Assembly: GCF_900115265.1 (NCBI RefSeq)
Contig: NZ_FOVU01000002.1
Coordinates: 806,001 to 870,000, forward strand
Length of the DNA: 64,000 bases
From: Bradyrhizobium sp. Ghvi
Lineage (GTDB): Bacteria > Pseudomonadota > Alphaproteobacteria > Rhizobiales > Xanthobacteraceae
Direction: 5' to 3'
How positions within the stretch are numbered: position 1 is the stretch's first letter; each line of letters begins with the position of its first letter. The translations under genes and the position numbers were made by a program. Positions 28,812-38,136 of this stretch are shown one piece after another. Under the pieces are notes generated by a model that saw nothing but the letters and a program-made list of their open reading frames with translations, was not told the DNA's origin and did no database searches.

Positions 28812-29771
28812 ATGCCGGTCGATCGGCTGAAGCCATCGCGTGTCCTCAACATCGAGCGCTTCTCGGATTTCAGCGAGTTTCGCGCGAACGAGGTGCTCGG
28901 GCTCGGCCGCAGCACGCCGCTTCGGCCGCGCGAATTCTCGCTGTCACGCGCCATCCTGCCGCTCCAGAGCGGGCTGTTCGTGCTCCAGCGCGCCTTCGCC
29001 CGGCGCTTTGAAGCCGAGATGGGGACGGATACTGGCATCGGCCTCGTCGTCCCGCTCAACTTTCATTCCATCACCAATGGGCACGAAATCGATAGCTCGA
29101 CAATCGGCGTCGTGCGCGGCAAGGCGCCCGTCGTGTCGATCGAGCACCAGCCCAACACCTATTTCATGTTGCGCTTCAACTCGGACATGCGGCATCGCGG
29201 ATGGGCGGATTTCAATACCGGGCTCGCCAATGTCCGTCCGCAGCACGATCCGATGGCACGTCTACGCGCCGCTTTTCTCGAGATGTTCTCGCTCGCTTCG
29301 GCATGCGATGATCCCAGGCAGTTCGAGGCGCTCCACCGCCCGGTCCAGGAAACGCTGCTCGCTTGCCTCGATGCTGCGCTGGTGCCGGCGGAGGCTCTCA
29401 CTGCCCGCCCCGGGTCGTTCGACAGGCACCGCAAGCTGACTGTCCGGCTCGACGAGGTCGTCGAGCTGTTCGGCAGCCAGCCGCTCTACAGTGACGACCT
29501 CGCCATGGCGCTCGGCGTATCCGTGCGTACGCTCCAGACTGCGACGCAAGCGGTGCATGGCGTCAGCCTGCACCACTATCTCCGTCTCAAGCGCCTCTGG
29601 GCCGTTCGCGTTCTCCTCATGACCGGCGGTGCCGGCTTGACCGTAAAGACCGCAGCACTCGCCAACGGCTTTTGGCATCTCGGCGACTTCTCGATGGGCT
29701 ACAAGCGCGCCTTCGGCGAAATGCCGTCCGAGACATTGGCGCGCGGACGGGGTCCGCTTTATCGCAGCTGA
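28812..29771 (+). CDS. AraC-family transcriptional regulator
   Basis: A 319-residue protein with a C-terminal AraC DNA-binding domain. The first helix-turn-helix is YSDDLAMALGVSVRTLQTAT and the second is VKTAALANGFWHLGDFSMGY, followed by KRAFGEMPSETL. The ~200-residue N-terminal half resembles the AraC-binding-like domain of regulators such as OxyR-independent or plasmid-borne AraC types, with no close named match. It is transcribed alone, after the LysR gene by 100 bases. Confidence 0.88.
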   Translation: MPVDRLKPSRVLNIERFSDFSEFRANEVLGLGRSTPLRPREFSLSRAILPLQSGLFVLQRAFARRFEAEMGTDTGIGLVVPLNFHSITNGHEIDSSTIGVVRGKAPVVSIEHQPNTYFMLRFNSDMRHRGWADFNTGLANVRPQHDPMARLRAAFLEMFSLASACDDPRQFEALHRPVQETLLACLDAALVPAEALTARPGSFDRHRKLTVRLDEVVELFGSQPLYSDDLAMALGVSVRTLQTATQAVHGVSLHHYLRLKRLWAVRVLLMTGGAGLTVKTAALANGFWHLGDFSMGYKRAFGEMPSETLARGRGPLYRS

Positions 29772-29787
29772 GGAGCGGATCGCGCGC

Positions 29788-30360
29788 TCAGGCGTGGCCG
29801 TTCTCCTTGCGGTGCGCGTTGTCGCCGAGGCGGTCGACCCAGGCGATGCCGATCGCCGAGATGATGAACGTCAGATGGATCAGCACCTGCCACATCACGC
29901 CAGTCTCGGTGAAATTGCTGCGCGTCGTGCCGAGATTGCCGGCCTCGATGAAGGTCCTGAGCAGCGAGATCGAGGAGATACCGACGATGGCCATCGCAAG
30001 CTTGATCTTGAGCACGCTGGCATTGACGTGACTGAGCCATTCCGGCTCGTCGGGATGGCCGCGCAGGTTCAGGCGCGAAACGAAGGTCTCGTAGCCGCCG
30101 ACGATCACCATCACGAGCAGGTTCGAGATCATGACGACGTCGATCAGGCCGAGCACGACCAGCATGATCTGCTGCTCGCTGGCGTCGAACGAGTGCGCGA
30201 CCAGGTGCCACAGCTCCTTCAGGAACAGCAGCACGTAGACCGATTGCGCGACGATGAGGCCGACATAGAGCGGCAATTGCAGCCAGCGCGAGCCGAAGAT
30301 CAGCCGCGGAAACAGGCCGACCGGCGGATTTGCCAAAGCTGCTTTGGATTCAGACGACAT
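29788..30360 (-). CDS. UPF0114 (YqhA-type) membrane protein
   Basis: A 190-residue protein with four predicted helices. The core is LPLYVGLIVAQSVYVLLFLK, then VVLGLIDVVMISNLLVMVIV, GYETFVSRLNLRGHPDEPEW, and KIKLAMAIVGISSISLLRTF. These blocks identify UPF0114/YqhA, inner-membrane proteins of unknown function. It is the last gene of a minus-strand run with TerC-, TerB- and PGPGW-like genes, 29 bases after TerC. The cluster suggests an envelope or metal-ion stress role (inference). Confidence 0.85.
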   Translation of the reverse strand: MSSESKAALANPPVGLFPRLIFGSRWLQLPLYVGLIVAQSVYVLLFLKELWHLVAHSFDASEQQIMLVVLGLIDVVMISNLLVMVIVGGYETFVSRLNLRGHPDEPEWLSHVNASVLKIKLAMAIVGISSISLLRTFIEAGNLGTTRSNFTETGVMWQVLIHLTFIISAIGIAWVDRLGDNAHRKENGHA

Positions 30361-30389
30361 CGATTACTCCAGGAAGACGAAGGCGGGGC

Positions 30390-31028
30390 TTAGAGACTTG
30401 CGATGACCGGCGCCAGCTCGAGCGAGCCGCGATAGATCATCTCGAAGGCGACGTAGACGATGATGGCGAGGCCGACATAGGCAATCCAGCGCTGCTTCTG
30501 CAGCACGCGGCCGAGCAGATCGGCGGCAACGCCCATCAGTCCGACCGACAGCAGGAGGCCGAAGGCCAGGATGTAGGGATGCTCGCGCGCCGCACCCGCG
30601 ACGGCGAGGACGTTGTCGAGCGACATCGAGATATCGGCGGCGACGATCTGCAATGCCGCCTGCCTGAACGTCTTGCGCGACGCCGGTGGTGCGCTTCCAA
30701 TGCCGCTATGGCTGAACGCGAGCGCGCTGGAATGGGCCGACTGCTCCCGCAGCTCGCGCCACATCTTCCAGCACACCCACAGCAGCAGTACGCCGCCCGC
30801 AAGCAGTAGTCCGATCACCTGGAGAAGCTGGGTCGCGACGCCGGCAAAGACGATCCGCAAGCCGGTGGCCGCAATGATGCCGACGACGATGGCGCGGCGG
30901 CGCTGCCCGGCCGGAAGTCCGGCCGCGGCAAGGCCAATGACGACGGCATTGTCGCCGGCGAGCACAAGATCGATCAGGACGACCTGGAGCAGCGCGCTCA
31001 GCGCCTCGGCCGTGATGATGTCAGTCAT
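30390..31028 (-). CDS. TerC/YjbE-family integral membrane protein
   Basis: A 212-residue protein with about seven helices. It has the TerC signature VVLIDLVLAGDNAVVIGLAA at the N-terminus and a second half with AADISMSLDNVLAVAGAAR, giving the paired LxGDNA/SxDNV acidic sites characteristic of TerC-like metal exporters. Family members are linked to tellurite resistance and, in several bacteria, to manganese export. It starts 6 bases after the upstream membrane protein gene. Length matches the short YjbE subgroup. Confidence 0.88.
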   Translation of the reverse strand: MTDIITAEALSALLQVVLIDLVLAGDNAVVIGLAAAGLPAGQRRRAIVVGIIAATGLRIVFAGVATQLLQVIGLLLAGGVLLLWVCWKMWRELREQSAHSSALAFSHSGIGSAPPASRKTFRQAALQIVAADISMSLDNVLAVAGAAREHPYILAFGLLLSVGLMGVAADLLGRVLQKQRWIAYVGLAIIVYVAFEMIYRGSLELAPVIASL

Positions 31029-31034
31029 GTCTCA

Positions 31035-31382
31035 TCATTTTTTTGAAACGGACGGATCCAGCCAGTGCGGCTTGCGGCGCTGGATCCAGTCGAACACTTT
31101 TGAACGCGAGGTCCGCAACGCCGGTACGTCCTCGGCGAGCAGCGCAAGGCCGAGCGGCAGCATCCAGATGCCGAGCACCGGCAGGAAGGACAGTACGCCA
31201 CCGACGACGAGCAGCATACCTGTGGGAATCCGGACCCAGCGGCTGGACGGTTGCATGAGATAGTCGACGGTACCGGCAAGACGCGGCGGCAGCCGGTGGA
31301 CGAGCGCGTCAAGCCGCGCGTCGCCGCCAGCCGGTTGGCTGTGATCGGATCTCGTTGCTTGCTCGTCCGAAGTCACGCTCAT
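31035..31382 (-). CDS. Small two-helix membrane protein of the TerC/TerB cluster
   Basis: A 115-residue protein started at ATG 31382 with GAGGAG 5 bases upstream. The preceding gene's TGA overlaps an alternative GTG start at 31388, but that start would sit too close to the Shine-Dalgarno. The middle holds PSSRWVRIPTGMLLVVGGVL and LPVLGIWMLPLGLALLAEDV, which form a hairpin of two helices and resemble PGPGW-type membrane proteins. The C-terminus is basic. The function is unknown. Confidence 0.75.
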   Translation of the reverse strand: MSVTSDEQATRSDHSQPAGGDARLDALVHRLPPRLAGTVDYLMQPSSRWVRIPTGMLLVVGGVLSFLPVLGIWMLPLGLALLAEDVPALRTSRSKVFDWIQRRKPHWLDPSVSKK

Positions 31383-31384
31383 GC

Positions 31385-31846
31385 TCACTCCTCGCTCACC
31401 ACGTTAACCGCGGCGGGGCCAACCGGTTTCGCGCGCGGCAGCACCAGCGTCAGCAGGCGCAACAGCTTGATCGCCTGCACCTCATGCGGATGCACGTCCT
31501 CATCGGCGGCCGCAACGCGCTCTGACAGTTCGATGAGATGGGACGAGAGCGGCAGGTCCGAGACCGGCCGCAGCGTATTGATCACCACATTGGCGAAATC
31601 AGGCTCCTCGAGCCGTTCGGCCAGTTCGTCGAACATCGCGAACAGGCGGTCATCGCCGATATGCGGCGCCAGGTCGCGCTCCCGGATGAAGCGGATCACC
31701 TCGTCGCGCTCGACCGGCGACACGCGCCGGTCAGCCACGGCGACCAGCGCGCCTGATATCACCAGCGCCACGGCAGCCTGCTCGTTGAAGCTGCGCGGCT
31801 CGGTGATCTCGAGTTCAATCGGAGTGGAAGTGTTCACGTCAGACAT
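31385..31846 (-). CDS. TerB-like tellurite-resistance-type protein
   Basis: A 153-residue mostly helical protein started at ATG 31846 with GGGAG upstream. The TerB-type fold is seen in VALVISGALVAVADRRVSPV and ERVAAADEDVHPHEVQAIKL, the two repeated acidic motifs that may bind metal. It heads the four-gene operon terB-like, small membrane protein, terC-like, UPF0114. TerB proteins in other bacteria act with TerC at the membrane. Tellurite itself is unlikely to be the native substrate. Confidence 0.8.
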   Translation of the reverse strand: MSDVNTSTPIELEITEPRSFNEQAAVALVISGALVAVADRRVSPVERDEVIRFIRERDLAPHIGDDRLFAMFDELAERLEEPDFANVVINTLRPVSDLPLSSHLIELSERVAAADEDVHPHEVQAIKLLRLLTLVLPRAKPVGPAAVNVVSEE

Positions 31847-32086
31847 CGATGCTCCCTTAGCTTGCGAAATGGCCGCGCGGAGCTGCGATCGAGACGATTG
31901 GTCGGAGGGAACTTGAGAAGGCCCGACAATCGGCCGTCGCATTCGCGCGGGACAGGTTCATCCGACATCACGAGGTTGGCCGACTTCGTCGACGTCCTCG
32001 CCAGAGGGGCCCGGATTCTTGTTCCGCTCACAGGTAAAGCCGGCTCAGTCGGATTCAAGGCGACATGACTGCGACCAGCGGCCGCA

Positions 32087-33322
32087 TCAATGGTCGGCCT
32101 GCGCGCGCTGCCGGTGGGCGTATTCTGCGCCCCATCCAAGGCCAAGCGTCACCGAGATGAGCGAGCCGAGCAGCACGCCGAACTTCGCGGCGTCCAGCAA
32201 TCTCTCGTCGTTGAATGCAAGCATGGCGATGAAGATCGACATGGTGAAGCCGATGCCGGCCAACAGTCCGATCAGGCAGACGCCGGCCCACGTCACATCC
32301 GGCGCCAATCGGCATCGGCCTACACGCACGGCAAGCCAGGTCGCAGCGATCACGCCGATCGGCTTTCCCGCGCAAAGCGCGAGCCCGACGCCGAGCGTCA
32401 CGAATTCAGCACCGCCGCTGAGTTCGGCACTCCGGAGATCGACCCCGGCATTGGCCAGCGCGAACAGCGGCATGATGGTGTAAGCGACCCAGGGATGCAG
32501 CGCCGCCTCGACGCGAATGACCGGCGGCACGATCTCCTCACGTGCCGAGCGCACCGGCGTGATCAAGCCGAGCACGACGCCCGCGAGCGTCGGATGGATG
32601 CCGGCCATGAGGAATCCCGCCCAGACAATGAGAGCCGGCAGGATATAGGCGAACGCGGAGTTCAGGCCGAGCCGCTGCAGCCCGAGCGCCAGCAGCACGC
32701 CGAGCGATCCGACGAGGAATCCATTGAGATCGAGCCCGCTGCTGTAGAAGAGCGCGATGATGAGAACGGCGATGATGTCGTCGATGATCGCAAGGGCCAG
32801 CAGGAAGACGCGGATATTGGCCGGGATCGATCGTCCCAGCAGAGCAAGCACGCCGACGGCAAAAGCGATATCGGTCGCCGTCGGTATTGCCCAGCCCTGG
32901 CTGCGTCCTGCGACGTTGTTGAAGCTCAGATAGATCAGTGCGGGCACGATCACGCCGCCGACCGCTGCCAGCACCGGCAGGATCGCCTGATCGAACCGGC
33001 TCAGTGCGCCCTCGTGGATTTCGCGGCGGACTTCCATGCCGACGACCAGAAAGAAGATCGTCATCAATCCATCGTTGATCCAGAAGTGCAGCGATCGCGT
33101 AAAGGCGAACTCCCCGAATCGAAGCGGGATCGGCAGGTTCCAGACATCGTGATAGGAATGGGAAAGGGGTGAGTTGGCCCACAGCAATGCCGCGGCTGCA
33201 GCAACAAGCAGCACGCCACCGCTGACAGCCTCGATGTGCAGGAACTGCTGAAGCGCGACGAGCGCGCGTTCGACGAGAGGAAGGGATTTCGGCAATTGCC
33301 TGCCGGGCAGCTGATCGTTCAT
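32087..33322 (-). CDS. nhaA: Na+/H+ antiporter NhaA
   Basis: A 411-residue NhaA antiporter with about 12 helices, from ATG 33322; upstream ATG codons at 33334 and 33376 exist but fit less well. It shows [15 protein letters not shown] and [20 protein letters not shown], which contains the two essential adjacent aspartates, plus [16 protein letters not shown]. It exports Na+ in exchange for H+ at the inner membrane and helps pH and salt tolerance. It stands alone. A second, unrelated Na+/H+ antiporter (nhaD) is at 57.6 kb. Confidence 0.95.
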   Translation of the reverse strand: MNDQLPGRQLPKSLPLVERALVALQQFLHIEAVSGGVLLVAAAAALLWANSPLSHSYHDVWNLPIPLRFGEFAFTRSLHFWINDGLMTIFFLVVGMEVRREIHEGALSRFDQAILPVLAAVGGVIVPALIYLSFNNVAGRSQGWAIPTATDIAFAVGVLALLGRSIPANIRVFLLALAIIDDIIAVLIIALFYSSGLDLNGFLVGSLGVLLALGLQRLGLNSAFAYILPALIVWAGFLMAGIHPTLAGVVLGLITPVRSAREEIVPPVIRVEAALHPWVAYTIMPLFALANAGVDLRSAELSGGAEFVTLGVGLALCAGKPIGVIAATWLAVRVGRCRLAPDVTWAGVCLIGLLAGIGFTMSIFIAMLAFNDERLLDAAKFGVLLGSLISVTLGLGWGAEYAHRQRAQADH

Positions 33323-33648
33323 GGGCACACGCATCCTGCGTGGCGGCCCGACCATCGCTCGACCTGTCGCTGCCACGTGCAGCGAGCACCCGAGGCGTCT
33401 TCTACACCGCGAGGAGATTAACGCAACCCGTTTCGAACTTGGGGAACTCCAGAGCGAACGGACCGTTGGTGCAGCTCACGATGCACTCACCGCGCGACAG
33501 AAGCCGCATGTGCCGCTGGATCGCGACATCGACGATGTCAGGAACGAGCGCGCCCATCGGGCGTGGTGCTCAAGTGTCGTCATAGCGCTCGCGCAAGCTT
33601 CACGAACGACAACGTCATCTCTAAAATTGGTAGGCCGTCGAGGAATGC
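33323..33648. other. Intergenic region between nhaA and the CxxC gene
   Basis: This 326-base stretch separates two divergent genes. No convincing ORF, repeat or hairpin was seen. It should contain the promoters for nhaA and for the small downstream gene. Confidence 0.5.
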
Positions 33649-33834
33649 ATGACTGATGTTAACTGGTGCGCCGGTTGCGGCCACAGCCTGGTCCCGATCC
33701 TGTCCGAGAATGGCCGCGCGCGACCGAACTGCTTCTGGTGCGAGGGCGTCGACGCGCGAACCATGGAGATGGCGAAGTGGGCGGACAGCCCGGCCGGCAA
33801 GCCGTATCCGGCGGTGCCTCGCGCCTTCGACTGA
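33649..33834 (+). CDS. Small CxxC..CxxC zinc-ribbon-like protein
   Basis: A 61-residue protein with GAGGA 4 bases before the ATG. Two pairs of cysteines (WCAGCGHSL and NCFWCEGVD, spaced about 16 residues) would form a zinc ribbon. The rest is short and charged, ending AVPRAFD. No known family was recognised. Possible roles are protein or nucleic-acid binding. It lies end-to-end with the following minus-strand gene. Confidence 0.6.
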   Translation: MTDVNWCAGCGHSLVPILSENGRARPNCFWCEGVDARTMEMAKWADSPAGKPYPAVPRAFD

Positions 33835-33846
33835 GGCGCCTCCGCC

Positions 33847-34155
33847 TCAAGCCCGTGCCACCAGGCGTGGACGGAACACCGACTCGACGGTCGGAGCCGG
33901 CGCAGCAGCGAGCTTACGCGCCGACCGACGCCGCGGGATGAAGAAGCTGCTCACGACGATCGGCTCGAAATCGCCGAGTGCGGTGCGCTCCTTCACAAGC
34001 AGACTCATGACCGAGCGCATCTTGATGACCTCCTGCGCCACGAAGCTGCAATCCTCATCGCGATTGATCTGCTCATGCATGATCGCCTCGGCCTCGCGCA
34101 TGCTCACACGTAGCGCTCTGATGGTTCTGCGAATTTCGTTGATGCGGTTGTCCAT
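33847..34155 (-). CDS. Hypothetical coiled protein with basic tail
   Basis: A 102-residue protein from the ATG at 34155, which has a perfect GGAGG 5 bases upstream; the ATG four codons earlier overlaps this site. The N-terminal two thirds are predicted helical (MDNRINEIRRTIRALRVSMR, then INRDEDCSFVAQEVIKM). The C-terminal part turns basic and proline-containing. I do not recognise a family. The longer open frame upstream is rejected. Confidence 0.6.
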   Translation of the reverse strand: MDNRINEIRRTIRALRVSMREAEAIMHEQINRDEDCSFVAQEVIKMRSVMSLLVKERTALGDFEPIVVSSFFIPRRRSARKLAAAPAPTVESVFRPRLVARA

Positions 34156-34522
34156 GGCTGCCTCCATCTCTGTCGCAGTATAAGAACAAAACGTGAACAC
34201 ATTGTCAATCGTCGCTGCGCCGTTCGCGACGCAATCGCCAAAGAACAGCCAGCTGGCGGCCGGCGTCCTTGCACGCGCACTGGCGATGCTTGCTGACAAA
34301 TTGGACAAGTCGCCTCGTTGTCCCAGAAGCCCCGCTCCCGGGCGCAACCCCGGACGATCCAAACCGGCGCACGATCTAACGTCCCGTACAACCACTGGAT
34401 TTTTTCCTGAACGGACCTCGCCCGCCTCGCGCCAGGCTCGCTTGCCCCGTCGCGAACGAACTGGCCCAAAATTCGCAACGACGTTCGCCAAGCGAAGCAA
34501 CGGCGCAGAGCGGAGAAACGTC
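34156..34522. other. Divergent intergenic region before the cupin gene
   Basis: This 367-base stretch separates the minus-strand hypothetical gene from the plus-strand cupin gene. No clear ORF or hairpin is seen, and a plus-strand open frame from 34193 has atypical composition. It probably holds both promoters. Confidence 0.5.
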
Positions 34523-35662
34523 ATGAACGTGCATGCTGCGGGCGATCTCAGGACGACCGGTCTCACCCACCCGAACGGCGCGCCGCTCCGCCTCAACATC
34601 AAGGACTTCGTCGCGATCGACCGTGACAGGAATGCGAAGTTCGAAGCGACCTATCGCCCGCAAGCGCTCTACAACCGAGCAAACGAAGGCTTTCACGCCA
34701 ATAACGAGAGCTTCCTGCTGCACGAGGTCGCGACCAACCTGCCGATCTATCGCCCGGACACGGGGCCCACCGACTTCCATCTGCATCTGCCGCCGGGCGG
34801 CTTTCAGCTGGTGCTGGTCACGTCGGGAGCGTTCACGTTCGACTATGACGGGCGCTTCTACAATGTCGGCCCCGGCGCAGTGATGCTTCAAAGCGCGATC
34901 GTGCATCGCCAGCTGTTCTACACGTGGTCAGGTCTTTCGACCGAAGAAAACCTGAAGACGCCGCAGACGGTCGTTCCCGACCCGATCTCGATGGGTTACT
35001 CCGGCAAATTCCTCGAGGCCTTTATCACCGATCCCACCACCTTTCCGAATCCGACCATCGTCGGACCTGATAAGATCGACGAAGCCGAGACGCCCCGCGT
35101 GGCCTGGAGCCACGAGCTGCATGATCGCCCGGCCAATGCCGGCTTCTGGCTTCAGGATCCCCTGGCGCTGGATGCGCTGTTCAAGCCGCTCAGTGACGGT
35201 TCGGTCAAATCAGCGCAGCCGGTTTACGTGCGCGATATCGGGATCGAAGCGCCGAGCGGCCAGCTCGTGACCGGCCACATCATCGCGACTGATCCGCGCG
35301 GCCATTCGCTGCTGCCGAAGAGCACATCGGCCGCAGCAGACGCTGCCTCCTTCGCCAAGGGCGAGGTCGTGATCTATCGCGTCATTCGCGGCACGGCGGA
35401 GTTCAAGAACAAGGCGGGCGAGATCTTCGAGCTCGCCGCCGGCGACGTCGTGACCGCAGGCAAGAATGCGATCAGCCTGATCGCGGTCGACGAGAACACG
35501 CAGGTGCTCCGCCTCGGCCTTCTCAAGGGGATCGAGAACCTTCGCAGCTGGACACCGACGCAGCGCGACGAGATCGACGGTCTCGCCGGCCAGATCATCA
35601 CGCAGAGGGACATCCGTCCCTTGCGCACCGAAGGCAAGCCGGTCGGATATCTGTACGCGTAG
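34523..35662 (+). CDS. Cupin-domain protein of unknown function
   Basis: A 379-residue protein from ATG 34523 with GGAG 8 bases upstream. Two beta-barrel segments are suggested. The first holds TDFHLHLPPGGFQLVLVTSG, with DFHLH supplying histidines, then YDGRFYNVGPGAVML. The second reads VVIYRVIRGTAEFKNKAGEI followed by ELAAGDVVTAGKN, the usual cupin motif-2 layout. The substrate is unknown; candidates are dioxygenase or binding-protein roles. It is transcribed alone. Confidence 0.65.
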   Translation: MNVHAAGDLRTTGLTHPNGAPLRLNIKDFVAIDRDRNAKFEATYRPQALYNRANEGFHANNESFLLHEVATNLPIYRPDTGPTDFHLHLPPGGFQLVLVTSGAFTFDYDGRFYNVGPGAVMLQSAIVHRQLFYTWSGLSTEENLKTPQTVVPDPISMGYSGKFLEAFITDPTTFPNPTIVGPDKIDEAETPRVAWSHELHDRPANAGFWLQDPLALDALFKPLSDGSVKSAQPVYVRDIGIEAPSGQLVTGHIIATDPRGHSLLPKSTSAAADAASFAKGEVVIYRVIRGTAEFKNKAGEIFELAAGDVVTAGKNAISLIAVDENTQVLRLGLLKGIENLRSWTPTQRDEIDGLAGQIITQRDIRPLRTEGKPVGYLYA

Positions 35663-35719
35663 GCGCGAGCGGGAACGCAGCTGCGGGTCTTGCTCGTCCG
35701 CGAATGGTGCTGCTAGTTC

Positions 35720-36226
35720 ATGGGCGATCGAGATGCGCCTGGAGCACCGGTTTTGCCCGTGAGCCGCGACGTCACCAGAACCTGCGGAAGCTGCACGGCC
35801 TGCTGTGATGGCTGGCTGCAAATCGAAGTGCGCGGACACAAGGTGCGCAAAGGGCAACCGTGCCCGTTCAGCGTCGCGCAAAGATGCTCGATCTATGCCG
35901 AACGTCCGCAACACCCGTGCCGCGAATTCATCTGCGGCTGGCTGGTCACTTCGAGCCCGCTGCCGGATTGGATGCGACCGGATCAATCCAGCATGATCAT
36001 GCTGGCCGCCAATTTCTTTTGGCAAGGCCTGCCGGTTGACGTCGTCGTACCTGTTGGTGAGCAACCGAAGAAGAAAGCGCTGGATTGGCTGACACGATTT
36101 TGCGCCGAGAACAGGCGGCTGCTCGTTTATCAGATCGGCGATGAGTGGTTCGCGTTCGGGCCGCCGGCGTTCCAGACCGACATCGCCGACCGCCTTCGGC
36201 GCGGCGAAACGCCGTGGGGCGATTAA
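35720..36226 (+). CDS. YkgJ-like cysteine-cluster protein
   Basis: A 168-residue protein whose N-terminal half carries a cysteine cluster: TCGSCTACCDGWLQIEV, then CPFSVAQRCSIYAERPQHPC and REFICGW. This CxxCxxCC pattern is typical of YkgJ/UPF0153 proteins, thought to bind zinc or an Fe-S cluster. The C-terminal half is not recognised. Its function is unknown. Confidence 0.7.
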   Translation: MGDRDAPGAPVLPVSRDVTRTCGSCTACCDGWLQIEVRGHKVRKGQPCPFSVAQRCSIYAERPQHPCREFICGWLVTSSPLPDWMRPDQSSMIMLAANFFWQGLPVDVVVPVGEQPKKKALDWLTRFCAENRRLLVYQIGDEWFAFGPPAFQTDIADRLRRGETPWGD

Positions 36227-36453
36227 AGCAAGCCTCCGGATTTGTTGGCTTTTTCGGTTTGATTTGTGTGGCAGCGCGCAATGCGGCAGATCGCCGCGCG
36301 ACACGTTTTGTCAGGAATAGTTGCACGTTAGGCACACTCCGCCGGAAAGCGAGTAACATCACACCATTCCGTTTGTATACGGTATCTGGCATACATTACC
36401 TTCCTCTTTATCCCGGGCCCATCAGGAGTCCGCGGCGATAAAGGGGAAACGAG

Positions 36454-38088
36454 ATGAGGAAGGCCTTTCTGCTCGGCACGGGGCTTGCGGCCCTTTGTGC
36501 AACCACAATGAGTCATCCCTTGCGAGCTGCAACCATCGACGACGTTGTTGCCCGCCTCGATGCGCTCGAACGCAGCAACGCCAAGCTCGCCAAAGAGAAC
36601 GCGCTGCTTCGTGACCGCGTCAATCACATGGGCACGCCCAGGGCCGCGGCGACCGCCGTCGCGCCGGCTTCGCCGAAAGGCAACGCGGTTCTGCATGCGG
36701 CGGTCGCACCTTCGCCGGCACCTGTGGCCGAGCACACCGTCGTCAGCATCGGCGGCGCTCCGCTCTACAGCAAGGCTCCTGGAAGCAATCCGTTCATCGA
36801 CAACACGACCGTGACGCTCTACGGCCACGTCGATCTCTCCGGCGACATCTTCAACGCCGGCGTCTACGACCAGGGTACAAAGTTCGGCGTCTCCAGCAAC
36901 CTCACCTATTTCGGCGTTCGCGCGCGGCACAATCTCGATCCCTATGGCTATCCCGGCTGGGCGGCCATCGCGCAATTCGAATCCCTCGTGGAGGTCGCAG
37001 CCGTTCCGACCGAACGCGCGGCGTTCGGCACCCGCGACAGCTTTCTCGGCATGGAAAGCCCCTGGGGCACGATCAAGGCCGGCAAGGCCGACACACCCTA
37101 CAAGAGAGCGACCTCGAAATTCGATCCGTTCTCGGCCACGCTCGGCGACTACAACTCGATCATGGGCAACACCGGCGGCGACTTACGGGCCGAGTTCGAT
37201 TGGCGTGCCTCGCACGCGATCTGGTATGAATCGCCGATCTGGAACGGCTTCCAGGCCGCCGTCATGGTCTCGCCAGGACAGAATACGGCGAGGGACAACA
37301 GCGACTACGCACTGGGCGATTTCAACTGCCCCGGCACCTCGTCGCGCGGCAGCGGTTCGGGTTTCCCAGCCACGTCGCCACCCCAAGGCTGCACCGACGG
37401 CTCCTACGGCAATCTCTACAGCGCGTCGCTGACCTACAACCAGGCCGGGTTCACGGGTATTGCCGCTTACGAACTGCATGAGGGCACCAACCGGACCGGC
37501 GACGAAGGCGCAGTTCTGCTGACCAACGGCACGACATTCACCGTACCGGCTGGTGCGGTCGGCATCGCCAACGAATGGGCTGCCAAGGTCGGCGCGGGCT
37601 ACAAGTTCAACGACATGATCGGCACCCTGCAGCTCTACGGCATCTACGAGGTGCTGCGCCGTGAGCATACGGTGGCCGCCTTCAACGAGCGTGCGCGCGA
37701 CGGCTACTTCCTGAGTGCGACCCAGACCGTCGACAAGTGGGACGTGAGCGCGTCGTGGGCTCACGCCAATGCCTCGCCCGGCTCGCCCGGCACCGGCACC
37801 AACAACACCTACACCGTGGCGGCGCCTGCGCCCGCCGGCACGGCGGACTTCGCGCTCAACACCGTCGATTCCAGTGCTGACATGTACGCGCTCGGAGTGA
37901 AGTATCACTTCAGCCCGTTCGTGAGCTGGTACCTGGTCGGCAGTTACTTGCGCAACGGACCGGGCGCGCATTACTGCCTCGGCGTCAGCGGACACGGCTA
38001 CGGTGTGTGCGGACGCGACGCCAACAACAACGTCGTCGCCGGCAACAAGACCGAAGCCGTCACGACCGGCATGACGTTCGACTTCTGA
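36454..38088 (+). CDS. Gram-negative porin (Rhizobiales type)
   Basis: A 544-residue outer-membrane porin with a signal peptide ending near LRAATI. A short coiled coil follows (VVARLDALERSNAKLAKENA), as seen in trimeric porins with periplasmic oligomerisation. Barrel features include TVTLYGHVDLSGDIFNAG, FESLVEVAAVPTERAAFG, GTIKAGKADTPYKRATSK and the C-terminal TTGMTFDF with the terminal Phe recognised by BamA. It would let small solutes across the outer membrane. A stem-loop follows at 38105-38130. Confidence 0.9.
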   Translation: MRKAFLLGTGLAALCATTMSHPLRAATIDDVVARLDALERSNAKLAKENALLRDRVNHMGTPRAAATAVAPASPKGNAVLHAAVAPSPAPVAEHTVVSIGGAPLYSKAPGSNPFIDNTTVTLYGHVDLSGDIFNAGVYDQGTKFGVSSNLTYFGVRARHNLDPYGYPGWAAIAQFESLVEVAAVPTERAAFGTRDSFLGMESPWGTIKAGKADTPYKRATSKFDPFSATLGDYNSIMGNTGGDLRAEFDWRASHAIWYESPIWNGFQAAVMVSPGQNTARDNSDYALGDFNCPGTSSRGSGSGFPATSPPQGCTDGSYGNLYSASLTYNQAGFTGIAAYELHEGTNRTGDEGAVLLTNGTTFTVPAGAVGIANEWAAKVGAGYKFNDMIGTLQLYGIYEVLRREHTVAAFNERARDGYFLSATQTVDKWDVSASWAHANASPGSPGTGTNNTYTVAAPAPAGTADFALNTVDSSADMYALGVKYHFSPFVSWYLVGSYLRNGPGAHYCLGVSGHGYGVCGRDANNNVVAGNKTEAVTTGMTFDF

Positions 38089-38104
38089 CGGAGGGGAGAA
38101 CGAC

Positions 38105-38130
38105 GGGGAGCCTCACGGTTCCCCTCGTTT
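38105..38130 (+). terminator. Probable terminator after the porin gene
   Basis: GGGGAGCC is paired with GGTTCCCC (one G-T wobble) around TCAC, then TCGTTT. The hairpin starts 17 bases after the porin stop. Confidence 0.55.
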
Positions 38131-38136
38131 AATGCC

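Noticed and set aside
33321..33656. 111-codon plus-strand ORF upstream of the CxxC protein
   Set aside because: Atypical composition, no ribosome site, runs over the nhaA promoter.
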